Of a stretch of 64,000 bases of DNA, positions 35,495-47,091 are shown piece after piece. The number at the start of each line of letters is the position of its first letter. Position 1 is the first letter of the stretch. The position numbers were made by a program, and so were the translations under genes. The stretch is taken from positions 3,406,280 to 3,470,279 of the forward strand of contig CP136064.1 in the NCBI GenBank assembly GCA_032622095.1, given 5' to 3'. The DNA comes from Siphonodentalium dalli. Lineage: Eukaryota; Mollusca; Scaphopoda; Gadilida; Siphonodentaliidae. The notes below the pieces were generated by a model that was given only the letters and a program-made list of their open reading frames with translations, was not told where the DNA came from and did no database searches.

Positions 35495-36861
35495 TAGCTC
35501 AACTTACTTTGTAAGTTTGAGCTATTGCCATGGTTTGGCGTCCGTCGTCCGTGTGTCCATCAACAATTTCCTTTGGCGCGGGCTACAGGTCGTACCTTTG
35601 GTCTGACCTTTATGAAATTTGTCATGAATGTTGACATTGACATGTAGATGGGAACGAGTCATTTTGGGGTCATTTGGCAAAAAAACATGGCCGCTGGTGG
35701 CCATCTTGGATTTCAAAATTCAATCCATTGGCGCGGGCTACAGGTCGTACTGTTCATCTTATCATCATGAAATTTGTCATGGATGTTAATATTGACATGT
35801 AGATGGGAACGAGTCATTTTGGGGTCGTTCGGCCAAAAAACATGGCCGTCAGCAGCCATCTTGGATATTACTCTTTGCATGACTAAATCCTTTGGCGCGA
35901 GCTACAGGTCGTAGTTTTGGTCGGAACTTCATGAAATTTGTCATGGATGTTAACAATGAAATGTAGATGGGAACGAGTGATTTTGGTGTCATTCGTCTAA
36001 AAAACATGGCCGCCAGCAGCCATCTTGGATTTTACTCTTTGCATGACTAAATCCTTTGGCGCGGGCTACAGGTCATACCTTTGATCTGATCTTTATGAAA
36101 TTTGTCATGAATGTTGACATTGACATGTAGATGGGAACGAGTCATTTTGGGGTTATTTGGCCAAAAAACATGGCCGCTGGTGGCCATCTTGGATTTCAAA
36201 ATTCAATCCATTGGCGCGGGCTACAGGTTGTACTGTTCGTCTGATCATCATGATATTTGTCATGGATGTTAATATTAACATGTAGATGGGAACGAGTGAT
36301 TTTGGGGTCGTTCGGCCAAAAAACATGTCCACCAGCAGCCATATTGGATTTGACTCTTTAAATCCTTTGGTGCGGGCTACAGGTTGTAGCTTTGGTCGGA
36401 ACTTCATGAAATTTGTCATGGATGTTAACAATGATATGTACATGTAGATGGGAAACGAGTCATTTTGGGGTCGTTCAGCCGAAAAACATGGCCGCCAGCA
36501 GTCATCTTGGATTTTACTCTTTGCATGACTAAATCCTTGGGCACAGGCTTCAGGTCGTACCTTTGATCAGATCATTATGAGATTTGTAAAGGCTGTAGAT
36601 GGGAACAGGTCATTGTGTGGTAATTCGGAAAAAAACATGGCCATTTTAGAATTTACTCTTTGCATCACTAAATCCTTTGGCACACCATAATCATCACATT
36701 CCTGATCCGATCATTATGAAACCTGTCATGAATGTTGATATTGACATGTACATCTAGTCTTACTTAGACGTTTCAATTAGCACCTTTCCTATTCCTCCAT
36801 TTACTGTCAACCATTAAATTATTCCCCTACCTAAGTTGAGCTACAGTGTCATTGACACTTT
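35495..36861. mobile_element. Tandem-repeat-containing element with units of about 160 bp, flanked by 82-bp direct repeats
   Basis: The 5' stem is AGCTCAACTTAC with GTAAGTTTGAGCT, followed by CGTCCGTCGTCCGTG. About eight units of 155-172 bp each hold GGCGCGGGCTACAGGTCGTA, ATGAAATTTGTCATGGATGT, AGATGGGAACGAGTCATTTT and ACATGGCCGCCAGCAGCCAT. Near the right end TAAGTTGAGCTA inverts the start, followed by a stem AGTGTCATTGACACT. Flanks 35413-35494 and 36862-36943 are direct repeats with five mismatches. Confidence 0.8.
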
Positions 36862-36986
36862 CATTTACATTGGAATGGCATATTGTTCATCTGGAGAGAT
36901 GCTCATGGAAAATGAGCAGAAGACGACCCCCAGTTACCATTATTTGATGAGATTTTGATATTATAATATTTTTAGATGGTACGAGA

Positions 36987-37376
36987 TTAACCCTTTACCC
37001 AACAAACCGGCCAAAACCGGCCAAATAAAGCTTCAACAGCCTAAAATATCTTCGGTCTGTCTCAATAGAACCATACAAATATGGATATCATTGGAACCGG
37101 TTCATTGACCACATTGTGATGGTTACAGTTATACCCTGTGCCAATGCATTCTCTTATATATGCGAGTCGACCATAGGTCGCCTCGCATATATAAGAGAAT
37201 GCATTGGCCTAAAAAAAATCTTTTTTTACCATTTTTTCTTACATTCTTTAACAATTTTATAATTTTTAATGTGTTAAGCCAATACATTCTCTTATATATG
37301 CGAGGCGACCTATGGTCGACTCGCATATATAAGAGAATGCATTGGCACAGGGCCGTTCTGTTGGGTAAAGGGTTAA
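36987..37376. mobile_element. TTAA MITE family A
   Basis: TTAACCCTTTACCCAACA and GTTGGGTAAAGGGTTAA ends with two full hairpins. It lies about 90 bp upstream of the predicted exon at 37470, in what would be its intron. Confidence 0.85.
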
Positions 37377-37469
37377 CTTCACTATAAATTGATCATTTTT
37401 TATATTTAAATATTTTTAGATGGTACCCCAGTTTATCTTCATTATTTGATGAGGTTTTGATATTTTTAG

Positions 37470-37634
37470 ATGGGATGAGAGGTCTCCAGCTGTTAGGGCA
37501 CGACCAGAAGCAGAGCACATCATCGCGAAACAGACAACAGACCATCTGAGTGAAATTATGAACATGACTGACTCACCTTCATCACCAACTCATCAGTCGA
37601 AGAATCTAAGACACTTACAACAAACCCCAACTCC
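37470..37634 (+). CDS. Predicted internal coding exon related to the 29282-29908 repeat protein
   Basis: An acceptor (TTTGATATTTTTAG) and a strong donor (GTGAGT at 37635) bound 165 bp that stay open in one frame, with phase-2 junctions on both sides. The reading begins WDERSPAVRARPEAEHII and continues AKQTTDHLSEIM, which lines up with the repeat core of the gene at 29282-29908 (Arg, Glu-Ala, then Ala and a terminal Leu/Ile-Met). The rest is Ser/Pro/Gln-rich. It is on the same strand, about 7.5 kb downstream. The earlier gene ends in a stop codon, so this is either an alternative exon of that gene or part of a tandem paralogue whose other exons were not found. Near-copies of the acceptor region occur at about 36950-36980 and 37410-37430 around a MITE. 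Confidence 0.5.
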
Positions 37635-38461
37635 GTGAGTATATAAATTGTTTATAAGAAACCCTGACTCCATGAGAATATAAACATGGTTTCCGTTACT
37701 ACGGCTCAGCGTCCGTGTAACGGCCTCATTCCCCTTGCTGATGATATGTTTGAGACATACATGCACCTAAAGTCAATAGCAATCTATCGTAAAAAAAAAG
37801 TCCGACTGCAACTGGAGTTCGAGGGTTAAACAGAATACTAGTGAAAAGCCGGATGTAACCCTTTGAAATAAAAGCGCCTAAGACTGCAATGCAATGTTTG
37901 GGGTGCGGTCAAATAGAGACGTTAATTGTAATTGTATACAGCGTAATACACATATGAAAATGTCGCATCGACATCAAAGAATGCCGGACTGCTGAGTATG
38001 GATATTTTGTGCACGGGATTTCTGTAGATGAAACTACTCTTGCTCGGAGATCCCGTGCAAAATATATCCCCTAATATGGAGATAAAGTCAAAGTACCGCC
38101 AATAATAGTTTCATTAACCCGCATGGGGCCCCAAGCAACGACGCACATGTTCACATTTCCCACCAAAAATCAATTATACACGGGGGCTAAAACTCTGTTC
38201 ATAGGAGTGGTCCTAACTATAGTTGTTGGACTAATGCAGACTATTGAACAAGCTACGCGTTCCGAGTTTGAATGATTTCGCTACAATTCATATTACGCCG
38301 CTATAAATATCTTCTGCAGTATGACGTCACAGCGCACAAATAGTTTTTATGATTGACAGAATATATCCTTTCGGTTTCATTTTCACGGAAGCTACCTGTT
38401 GGATTATTTTTGGAAATACTTAATTCAATGCTAGGTATTATTGGTCAATGCATAGACGCTT
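37635..38461. other. Probable intron and unassigned DNA
   Basis: It starts with the GTGAGT donor. A repeat of about 42 bp (ACTCCGTGAGTATATAAATT, then ACTCCATGAGAATATAAACA) spans the donor and recurs at 40008-40090. No further exon was recognised. Confidence 0.4.
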
Positions 38462-39703
38462 TTTAGTCGAGTTTTTTTCCAAAACTCGACTTATAGTTTG
38501 ATGAGGGACGGGCGGCGGGCGGGCGGGCGACGTTTTTTGGTGTGTGAGTACATATCCATGCACGTAAGCTGCAGACAAGTTTGTCCGCACATTTATTACA
38601 GAGTTATGGCCCTTTGCCATTTTTCACTGATTTTAGGCTCGTTAGCGCAACAACTTCAACAAACGTTATCTGATTCGATTGAAATTTGGGATATAGGTGT
38701 CTCCCAAGAATATCTCGGACGAGATCGAAAACCGGTCTGGTCCGATAAAATTTCATAGAGTTATGGCCCTTAATTAGTCATTTTTCACGAATTTTCAGCT
38801 CGTTAGCGCGATAGCTTCAACAAACATTATCCGATTTGATTGAAATTTGGTATATATGTGTCTCCGAAGAATATCTCGGATGAGTTCGAAAACCGGCCTG
38901 GTCCGATAAAATTTGATAGAGTTATGGCCCTTAATTAGTCAATTTTCACGAATTTTCAGCTCGTTAGCGCGATAACTTCAACAAACGTTATCCGATTTGA
39001 TTGAAATTTGGTATATAGGTGTCTCCCAAGAATATCTCGGATGAGTTCGAAAACCAGCCTGGTCCGATAAAATTTGATATAGTTATGGCCCTTAATTAGT
39101 CATTTTTCACGAATTTTCAGCTCGTTATCGCGATAACTTCAACAAACATCATCCTATTTGATTGAAATTTTGATATATAGGTGTCTCCCAAGAATACCTC
39201 GGACGAGTTAGAAAACCGGCCCGGTCCGATAAAATTTGATAGAGTTATGGTCCTTAAGTAGTCATTTTGTACGAATTTTGAGCTCGTTAGCGCGATAACT
39301 TCAACATACGTCATCCGATTCCACTAAAATTTGGTATATATGTGTCTTCCAATAATATCCTGGACGAGTTCGAAAACCAGCCTGGCCCAATAAAATTTGA
39401 AAGAGTTATGGCCCTTAATTAGTCATTTTTCGTGAATTTTTAGCTCGTTAGCGCGATAACTTCAACAAACGTCCTCCGATTTGTTTAAAATTTGGAATAG
39501 ACATACTTGCCAAGAATATTTCGGACGAGTTCGAAAACCAGCCTGGCCCGATAAAATTTGATGGAGTTATGGCCCTTAATTAGTCATTTTTCGATTTTAC
39601 CTATTAATTAGTCTACCGATACTGATGCACACCAATTGGCGGTAGCCACCGGCGGTAAGCCACCGAAAACGAGACACAGCATCTCTGATGCCACCTCTTG
39701 TTA
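38462..39703. mobile_element. Tandem-repeat-containing element with six 162-bp units
   Basis: The 5' stem is AGTCGAGTTTTTTTCC with AAAACTCGACT, followed by a GGGCGGCGGGCGGGCG run. Units start at 38637 and then every 162 bp (38799, 38961, 39121, 39283, 39445), each with CTCGTTAGCGCGATAACTTC, GATTTGATTGAAATTTGGTA and GAGTTATGGCCCTTAATTAG. The end is a stem (GCATCTCTGATGC, 39679-39691), then CACCTCTTGTT. Confidence 0.8.
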
Positions 39704-40401
39704 GTATTTAAATATAGCTGTCGGAATCTTATAAATTTGTAAACACTGTAACTCGTAGCTTTTTCATTTATTTAGTCTTCAATCTGACGGTGGTCTCACG
39801 TGCGTAATTTCATGATCAATGCTCTGGATACCATCAACAGAATTAATGCACCCACACAGAAATGATCAACTTGCGTAATATATGTAGCTTTGGGTTGCTT
39901 TGTGACTCGTGAGTATCTCAGGTGCAAGGAAATGACAACTTTTCAGTGACAAATACCAAAATTACAGTACGGACTCATTTATTTTCCCCTGGCGGAAACC
40001 CTGATATAAATCACTTATAAAACACCCCGACTGCATGAGTATATAAATAATTTATAAGAAACACCCCGACTGCATGAGTATATAAATTTCCTCACTGTAC
40101 AATCGTCCGGGCATGTATTTGGACACATCGACATGTATTCTCATTGCTACAGCATTTAAATTGACAGTATAACCAGGTATATAATCACGGAATTGTATAT
40201 TTTGGCTTTATAATATGATCTATAGAAATTATGATACAATTGCAATTCCAGAGAACGCTATTGATACATTCTGTTGTAGCACACCAATAGTTAGAAACAT
40301 CCACAAATTGAAAAGTATTCATATCCCATTTCATAGGAGTATTACGCAGATTATTGTACAGTGTGAATCTCATCAGTTTAAGCTGTGCGTTAGCTTTTTT
40401 A
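39704..40401. other. Unassigned DNA with a 41-bp direct repeat
   Basis: CCCCGACTGCATGAGTATAT occurs twice at 40025-40083 and matches the repeat at 37625-37684. The two places were probably neighbours before the 162-bp element entered. No gene was seen. Confidence 0.5.
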
Positions 40402-40530
40402 TACCTCCTGCAACGAGTTGCGGGGGTATACTGTATACTTGTCCGTCCGCCTGTCCGTCCGGCTGTCTGTCCGTGTTTACTAATGACTACTTATGTGGCT
40501 AAGATTGTGTAAAATGGATATTTATGTGCA
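40402..40530. mobile_element. 5' fragment of a tandem-repeat-containing element
   Basis: A stem (ATACCTCCTGCAACG with GTTGCGGGGGTAT) is followed by GTCCGTCCGCCTGTCCG, the same start as at 28575. No tandem units follow. Confidence 0.55.
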
Positions 40531-41341
40531 TAACTTCCGTTGCGTGGCTAGCCACGTAACAGCTTTCAGATGGACGTTCAAAAATGATCTATTTGGCCTA
40601 CCGTACCGGCCGGTGTATAAGGCGCATCTTTTTACCCCAATTTGCCCTATTAAAATCCTCCTGCGACTTATAGATCGGTAAGTCAATGAGGGGCATATTT
40701 TCAGCCGAATTTTGAGGATTCAACTGCGATCACAGGTAAATAACGGGACAAAATGCCGACGCAAACTAACTGCAACGCGATAAAATAATACAATTCGGTA
40801 TACAAAAAATAAATAAATACCCCATCCTCATATGTACTTTGTCTTTATTATATTCCCTGTCCGACATTTAAAACATATATATCGTATTATATGTATTAAT
40901 ATCTAAGAATTCAACCGTAAACAGCAGCAAATTCACAAACAGTGGGCGTCCTTGACCTGACTGTGTAACACGTGCATGAGTGACCCACATTCAATGACTG
41001 CGGTATGATCTCTTTGATGTCTGCAAACTTCTAGCAGATGACGTCACATCGGAATGTTTATTTAGAGCCCTGGAATGAGCATAGTTAAAGCCCCAAAGAC
41101 TCTAAATGCATGTCTGGACAGCGTGTTCTCATATTTTAATGAGGCTTATGTGCGAACTCATGTTTATATTACATAAACATTATTTTATGCTGTACCGAGT
41201 ACGCATAACATTTAATCCCCACGTTGAGTAGTTGACACTTAATACTGAAGAGTGCATTGCATCACTATTAGCCCAAAGCGTTTTTATTCATGCTTCGCGT
41301 CAATTAGGCGACAACTAAATTAACGAGGCCATTATCGAAGA

Positions 41342-41845
41342 AGGACAAATGTTGCGGTTATTCCAGGAGGCATGACATCCATACTACAGCCGTTGGATGT
41401 ATGTTTAAATAAGCCATTCAAGAATGCAATCAGGAATAAATGGACTGAGTGGATGTGCGATGAAAAAGACAAAGTATTCACTAAAGCAGGAAACCTTAAC
41501 CGACCTGACTTACCGTTAGTGGCAAAATGGGTGAAGCAGTCATGGGACGAATTAGACACTGAACTTATTGTGAAATCTTTCAAAAAGTGTTGTATTTCGA
41601 ATGCTATGGATGGTTCCGAGGATGACGAACTGTATAGTGAATATGTGTTGGAGAAGGATGCGAAAGTGAGCGAGAATGTTGAGATAGAGTGTGGTGATGT
41701 TAACGGTGTGAGTGATGATGATGATGATGATGATGATGTTTATGATGATCCGAAAGGTTTTTGTGATGTTTTTGACGATAATTTGTCGCACGCTGAGTGG
41801 TGGAAATTGTATATGGAGGCAGACAGTGAAGACGATGATGAGTGA
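41342..41845 (+). pseudogene. C-terminal part of a pogo-type DDE transposase
   Basis: The frame reads VIPGGMTSILQPLDV followed by NKPFKNAIRNKWTEWM. This is the end of the DDE catalytic domain of pogo/Tigger/POGK-like transposases, which cut and paste elements at TA sites. A Ser/Glu-rich stretch, a run of Asp codons (GAT microsatellite at 41716-41739) and an acidic tail ending at the stop follow, typical of this family. The helix-turn-helix DNA-binding N-terminus and the first catalytic Asp residues are missing: only about 740 bp separate the fragment from the left end of the surrounding element, too little for them, and no remnant is visible there. A possible AATAAA polyadenylation signal follows at about 41930. 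The fragment cannot be an active transposase. Confidence 0.85.
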
Positions 41846-42238
41846 TAGTGATATTGTGAAAGTGAAGTCAAATGTTTCTGTTTTATTTATATTTAGTTAT
41901 ACACATGTTATACAAGTTGAAATGATGATGAATAAATGTTAATTAATACATTGATTTTACTCTCAACCACCCAGAGTTAGTCCAAGCGTCATTCAAGTCA
42001 AAATAATAAGTTTTATAATCCATGTTCCCACACACTCCTAATGAAAATGAACCAATGTTATCTCCCCTGCTTGGGAATTCCCCCAAATCAGATTGGGAAT
42101 ACCAGAAGTATTCGTGGAATGTTCGTTCATTTTTACGTCTGTGATAAATTCTATTTAAAAAAAATGCTTCCTCTGCTCTAAATAACTCTAAATCCAGGTC
42201 AATCTGTCATTTTGATGTTCCCTTACAAGTCACTGGAA

Positions 42239-44681
42239 TACAGCACTGCCTAAATTAAGCGACCTGTTTTAACGAGGTTACATGCGTTAATACCGCGGTG
42301 CAATACCGCGACATACCGCCGATTCGCGGTTGCACTACCGCGGTACCACCGTAGTGTTCACGGTACCACCACACTACCAGCGGTAACGAATTATTGTAGC
42401 GCGGTGGCACGCGGTAATGCACCGCACAAACGCGGTGACATTACCGCTAAGCGGTAGCATTTTTTTTAACGATGTTAATGACGGAATTCGATGGCTGACC
42501 GCCAATCTTCCAAAATAGGACGGCCGTTCTCACGATCTCCGTCCATGATTGTGTACCGTGAAGTGTATTATTAAAATATTGAAATGCCCATTATAACGGG
42601 CTTCCAGATTAAGTAAAGGTAAGTATAAGTTACTTTGAGAAAGTAATTTTTCAATTAATGTGAATATTAAAATATTACTATAACATTTCTAGTCTCGTTT
42701 TATTGCCAAAAATTCCCATAAATGACACTATTTGTAATCAGTGTTGGTTATCGGGAAGGGAACAAATGATTTCGTCCATTTTAGACAGCTCGATAAATCC
42801 CGTATCTACAGTTTATATCAATGTTCAGATGTACGTGATCCCTAAATTGAATGATAACGACACTATTTAAATAGTCCCCAGAATAAATATCGTTATTAAC
42901 TTTATTGACATTCATTAACTGCAAATCACAAACACCATTTGTTCCTATAACGGGAATTATTGTCTTAGCAATAAAAGACACAAAGTGGAACTCCCGTATA
43001 TCCAGGAAAAAAACACATTCTGCGCAAAAGCACGTGTCACTGATTACGTCATACTGCAGCTGGCAGACTTTGTTAATATAGGGCACGGGGCACTTAAATT
43101 AAGATGTCGTCATGTTTTTTTATAACTGGCCTCAATGGGTGAAATAAATATTTGTGTTTTGTTGATTATTTTTGTTGATTATTTGTGCTATTAGTAAAAC
43201 TAAACACGTGACGCGCGAATGGCTGTTTTGGACACTTGTATTTCCATTACTTCAATGCGTCCGTTTGGCTTACATAATGCTCGCAGAAGGTAGTTCAGAT
43301 ATTTATCGATCTATTTTGGTATTGCGAATACTATTATGTGCAAACCGCCACGTGACTTTAAACAGACAAGTCTCATTCGATCTTTAAAATGTTGTGCAAG
43401 TAATAGCTGTTTATAAATATTTGTCGCTAAAAGTGAGACAAACGCTCTTTATTGCTACCGTATCGGGAATAAACTAACAAGGACTAAAACACACCGAATT
43501 CGATCACTTGAAATAATTATGTTACAATGTTAACCTCTGTATATAACCAAACAAACATATTTAGAGGTCAACTTTCCAACACCATGCATGCCCGACACGC
43601 ACTCGTGAGCTCAATGAATGTTCACGTAACAAAATCAAAGACTGATTTGACAACGTTGTGTCTTTCAATGTTTGGTGTTTTGCGTGTGTCTTTTGTCGCG
43701 CACATTGGTGATGATAACAACTTTACTTTGCTGCATGACATGTGCCATGCTTTCTTAGTTATACAATTTATTCCCACTGACAAGAAATCTTCAGGCGCAA
43801 ATGTTTGTAAATTGCTTTACTATTTCACGCATGCGTACAATCATACGTCTTGGCGACAATATACTATTTACGCGCCGATTATGTTTGGCATATGAACAAA
43901 ACTATAGATTTGAACGAATATGAATATTTCTGAAATGATCGCCGCCCTGGCCTCTAAGACTAAAATCGGACTCAGTGTTACTAATGCACTGTCCCCGCTG
44001 GGTTCGACCAAATTCAGATAAATGGAGGATTTAATTTTCCCATTTTATAAGAAGTTGAGATTTCGGAAACACAAACAAAACAACAAATTCCGCATGAGTG
44101 GAAACCGATATAGGAATCGGGTGCGTAAATCATTTGACGATATGTAAGATAGATGCTAACAACAAAACTTACTCCACGGTGTTTTGCGTAATCCAGTCGC
44201 CGTAAGCAACTATAGCTGAGTTCAAAAACCGCTGATGTGATGTACGTGTACATTTGTAATATGTTACATGTAAACCCGACATGTTCATACATGTATGTAA
44301 TCCGATTGCATTATTATTAATTTATATTCATTACGTACATGTGTATACATAATTACGTGCAGCTTACAGGTATTCATTCAATACAAAAGTTATTCATAAT
44401 CATTTACCTACCGTGTGACGCCTTGTTTCAGTCGTGTTCTCTCCGCGGTGGAGGGCCGTTAGCGGTAATTTGAACGCGGTTACGAAATAAATAACGCGGT
44501 GTATGGCGGTAACGAACACCAATAACGCGGTAACCAACGGTAAAAATACCGTACCAGTACCGCGGGTCAACCGCCCCCGTTGCGGTACAGAATGATAACC
44601 GCGGTAGTTTGGTGGTATCACCGCGGTAAGTACCGGCCCATAACCTCGTTAAACAAGTCGCTTACTGAGAGCATAGCTGTA
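42239..44681. mobile_element. TA-flanked 2.4-kb element with subterminal GCGGTA clusters (nested)
   Basis: The ends are inverted: TACAGCACTGCCTAAATTAA and GCGACCTG on the left, matched on the right by AAGTCGCTTACTGAGAGC and ATAGCTGTA. Both ends then share AACGAGGTTA. Inside each end (42295-42460 and 44437-44637) are dense ACCGCGGTA/GCGGTAA-type motifs. The ends resemble those of the family-E MITEs. The internal frames (101 codons at 42781-43086 minus, 122 codons at 43527-43895 plus) match nothing I know. Confidence 0.7.
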
Positions 44682-44784
44682 GGTGCGACGTATACAACAG
44701 AAAGAGCCAAAAGGCAACCTTTTAAGCTTCAAAATTCAATGCGACTTATCCAACGATGCGATTTATCCACCGGCCGGTACGGTA

Positions 44785-45264
44785 ATCAGCTTATTTAATT
44801 TTGTAGTCACTCAAAATTTGGAAACTAAAAGTCCATAGATTTAGACATCCATGACCTGCCAATAGGAGATGTCGGACACTGACGGACATTTATGTGGCTA
44901 GCCACCCAATCACGGACCTGTCAGTTTCTCCTATTCCACTGTCCCAGTTGCTGTGTGCAAGTTTTTGAGTTTTAATCAGCTTCTTCTGCTATAATTCCAA
45001 CATGTTATGAATCCATAATCTGGAGTTTTATCACTATCTACTACTTGATAGCCACATAAAATTTTATGGCTACTTGAGAAGCCACATAAAAACTAAAGCC
45101 ACATTACCATTTCTAGCCACATACATGTAGGTCGGAGCCACATATCTACCCATTTGTTCGTCTAGCCGTCCGTCTGTCCATCCGCCCATGGACACAAATT
45201 TGTCTGGAGTTTTTCTCAGTCGTTTTATGATCCTTTTCCGTGAAACTTGGCACAGACATCAACC
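44785..45264. other. Unassigned DNA and part of a GTCC-rich repeat
   Basis: 45140-45264 holds a GTCCGTCTGTCCATCCG run and CGTGAAACTTGGCACAGAC. It is a fragment of a tandem-repeat-type element that continues at 46324 after the hAT insertion. Copies of AGCCACATAAA-type sequence lie at 45050-45130. Confidence 0.5.
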
Positions 45265-46323
45265 CAGGCCTTAGCTCACAAGGCGACTCGGGCGAGATTG
45301 TCGCCTTACTGTCACTGACTTCGCCCTATCGTCGCTCTAAGGCGAAATCGAAGTCGCCTTCAATTTTAGGGGGATTTGTTTTGTTTTTTTCTTAATTTTT
45401 TTTCTAGTTTTTTTCCCAGACATGTCCGTATATAGATGAATTGTGGCGGCCATCCCAAAAAGAAACAGACGATTCAGAGACAAAGACCCAAGTGTTTAAA
45501 ATAAAAAATAAAATATGACCTATTGTTTTGTGTTGTTATTCAGTCGCCTTTGTTCGCTTTGCGGTAATGAATGTTAATCACGAATGTTTTGACACGCTGA
45601 AAACATGATATGTTCGCATCTGTGTTGTTACTGACCATCGTGATTGTCACAAATAAATGTTTTAATTAACTTAAAAGACCGCCGTCCCGCTTTTCAGATA
45701 TAAAAACAATTACGCAATTATCAGAGTATGTTCGGAAGTTCGTTTCGGTAACGCGTCGAACTTTTTGAAGAGACCGCGTCCCACTTTTTGAAGAGACCGC
45801 TTCCGTAGCCGTAAATAAATGTCAAGTTTATTGCTTTAATCGGATTATACCAGTGATGTTGGCATTAATTAAGGGAGGCCATTAATTAATAAAAGCTTTA
45901 GCAACTCCTTTGTTAGTTAGTCCTTATTGTTTATTTTAGCGGACACCCACATTACAGCCGTGACCAAATTAAACTTAAAAAGTTACATGCATCATCTGAT
46001 CTAGTCTGCAAATCTGACGTTAATTATCAGAGCACGGCTGAATATTTGATTAGTTGAGTCCACCAACTACATCTGATCATGATTCAGACTGTTAAATGTA
46101 TAATAACAATTAATTACGCTAATTTCAGATAAAGTCAAAATTTTTAGTTTTATTTCTTATTTCTTATTTTAACTTTTTAAATTTTTTATTGATGTTATAA
46201 AATAAAGCGATATTTGAAAATTGTCAATTTTTGGTAGTCTCCCCACTTCTCCCTGAAGTCTCTCTAAATGTCCTGGAGGGAGACTTCAAGTCTCCCTGTT
46301 CTGAACCCCTAGGCTGAGGCCTG
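45265..46323. mobile_element. hAT-type non-autonomous element with 8-bp target duplication
   Basis: The ends CAGGCCTTAGC and GCTGAGGCCTG are inverted. CATCAACC flanks both sides (45257-45264 and 46324-46331). GGCGAC/GTCGCC motifs cluster inside the left end. No transposase was seen. It was inserted into a GTCC-type repeat. Confidence 0.8.
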
Positions 46324-47091
46324 CATCAACCACCATGCGAAACTGTGATTTTAAGACTTTTATGAAAATTTTCGCAACATGTATAATTTTGTCCGAGCTT
46401 TTATTCCTACATTTTTAGGTCAATGTTTTTTAATCTTGGCACTGATATTTAGTACCATGGGAACCTGTGCACCTGCGATTATGACGTCTGTCCGACTTTT
46501 TTTTTGTGTGGAGTTATTCCCCTTTTTCGACTTAGAAATTTGTTTGCAACATGCATAATNNNNNNNNNNNNNNNNNNNNNNNNNNNNNNNNNNNNNNNNN
46601 NNNNNNNNNNNNNNNNNNNNNNNNNNNNNNNNNNNNNNNNNNNNNNNNNNNNNNNNNNNATGAAGTATATTGAGAGGGGGATGGCTTAGTCCAACATACT
46701 GTCTTCCTGCCACCCCTGTAAAAGAGTAATAAACATTAGATGCCTATATGATAGACATGTAAAGACCAGGTATATATGGGTAATGTGTAGGCTTCAAGAT
46801 TGTGTACGAAGGGTTATACTACTCAATATAAGCGAATGCATTATCATTAATTTCAATTCTGGATGATGAACAGTATAATGATGGACGAGGATACGGGATA
46901 CTTTTCCAGTATAATTGCTTTTTTGTAATGTCTTTAATATCTTAAATTTAATATCAGGTTGTGGATTGGGGACAATCGCGGCATCCTTCGTTTTTGCACT
47001 TGATGTTGTCAGAGTACGAGGTTATAATGCTTTTCGACTATCGGGCTACGCACATTATGCGAGCTAGATATACTAATATTACTGTACCCAC
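46324..47091. other. Repeat remainder, assembly gap and acyltransferase intron
   Basis: 46324-46560 continues the interrupted repeat (TGCGAAACTGTGATTTTAAG). After the gap, 46660-47091 is AT-rich and includes the start of the intron following the acyltransferase exon. No second exon was recognised. Confidence 0.4.
46560..46659. other. Assembly gap of 100 N
   Basis: Exactly 100 N, the usual convention for a gap of unknown size. It falls inside repetitive DNA. Confidence 0.99.

Larger units (their letters stand above)
40599..44784. mobile_element. Pogo-type DNA transposon, internally deleted and carrying a nested element
   Basis: TACCGTACCGGCCGGTG begins the left end (40599) and its inverted copy closes the right end at 44784, with TA at both. 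Just inside, the left end continues TATAAGGCGCA, as in vertebrate and invertebrate pogo relatives. The pogo transposase C-terminus lies at 41342-41845. Without the nested element (42239-44681) it would be about 1.7 kb. The N-terminal transposase coding region is missing. Confidence 0.75.

Noticed and set aside
42781..43895. Frames of 101 codons (minus) and 122 codons (plus) inside the nested element
   Set aside because: No known domain, no splice context and ordinary AT-rich composition. They may be chance, so they were not called as genes.
46420..46713. 97-codon frame spanning the gap
   Set aside because: It is open only because the N positions were translated as unknown residues.
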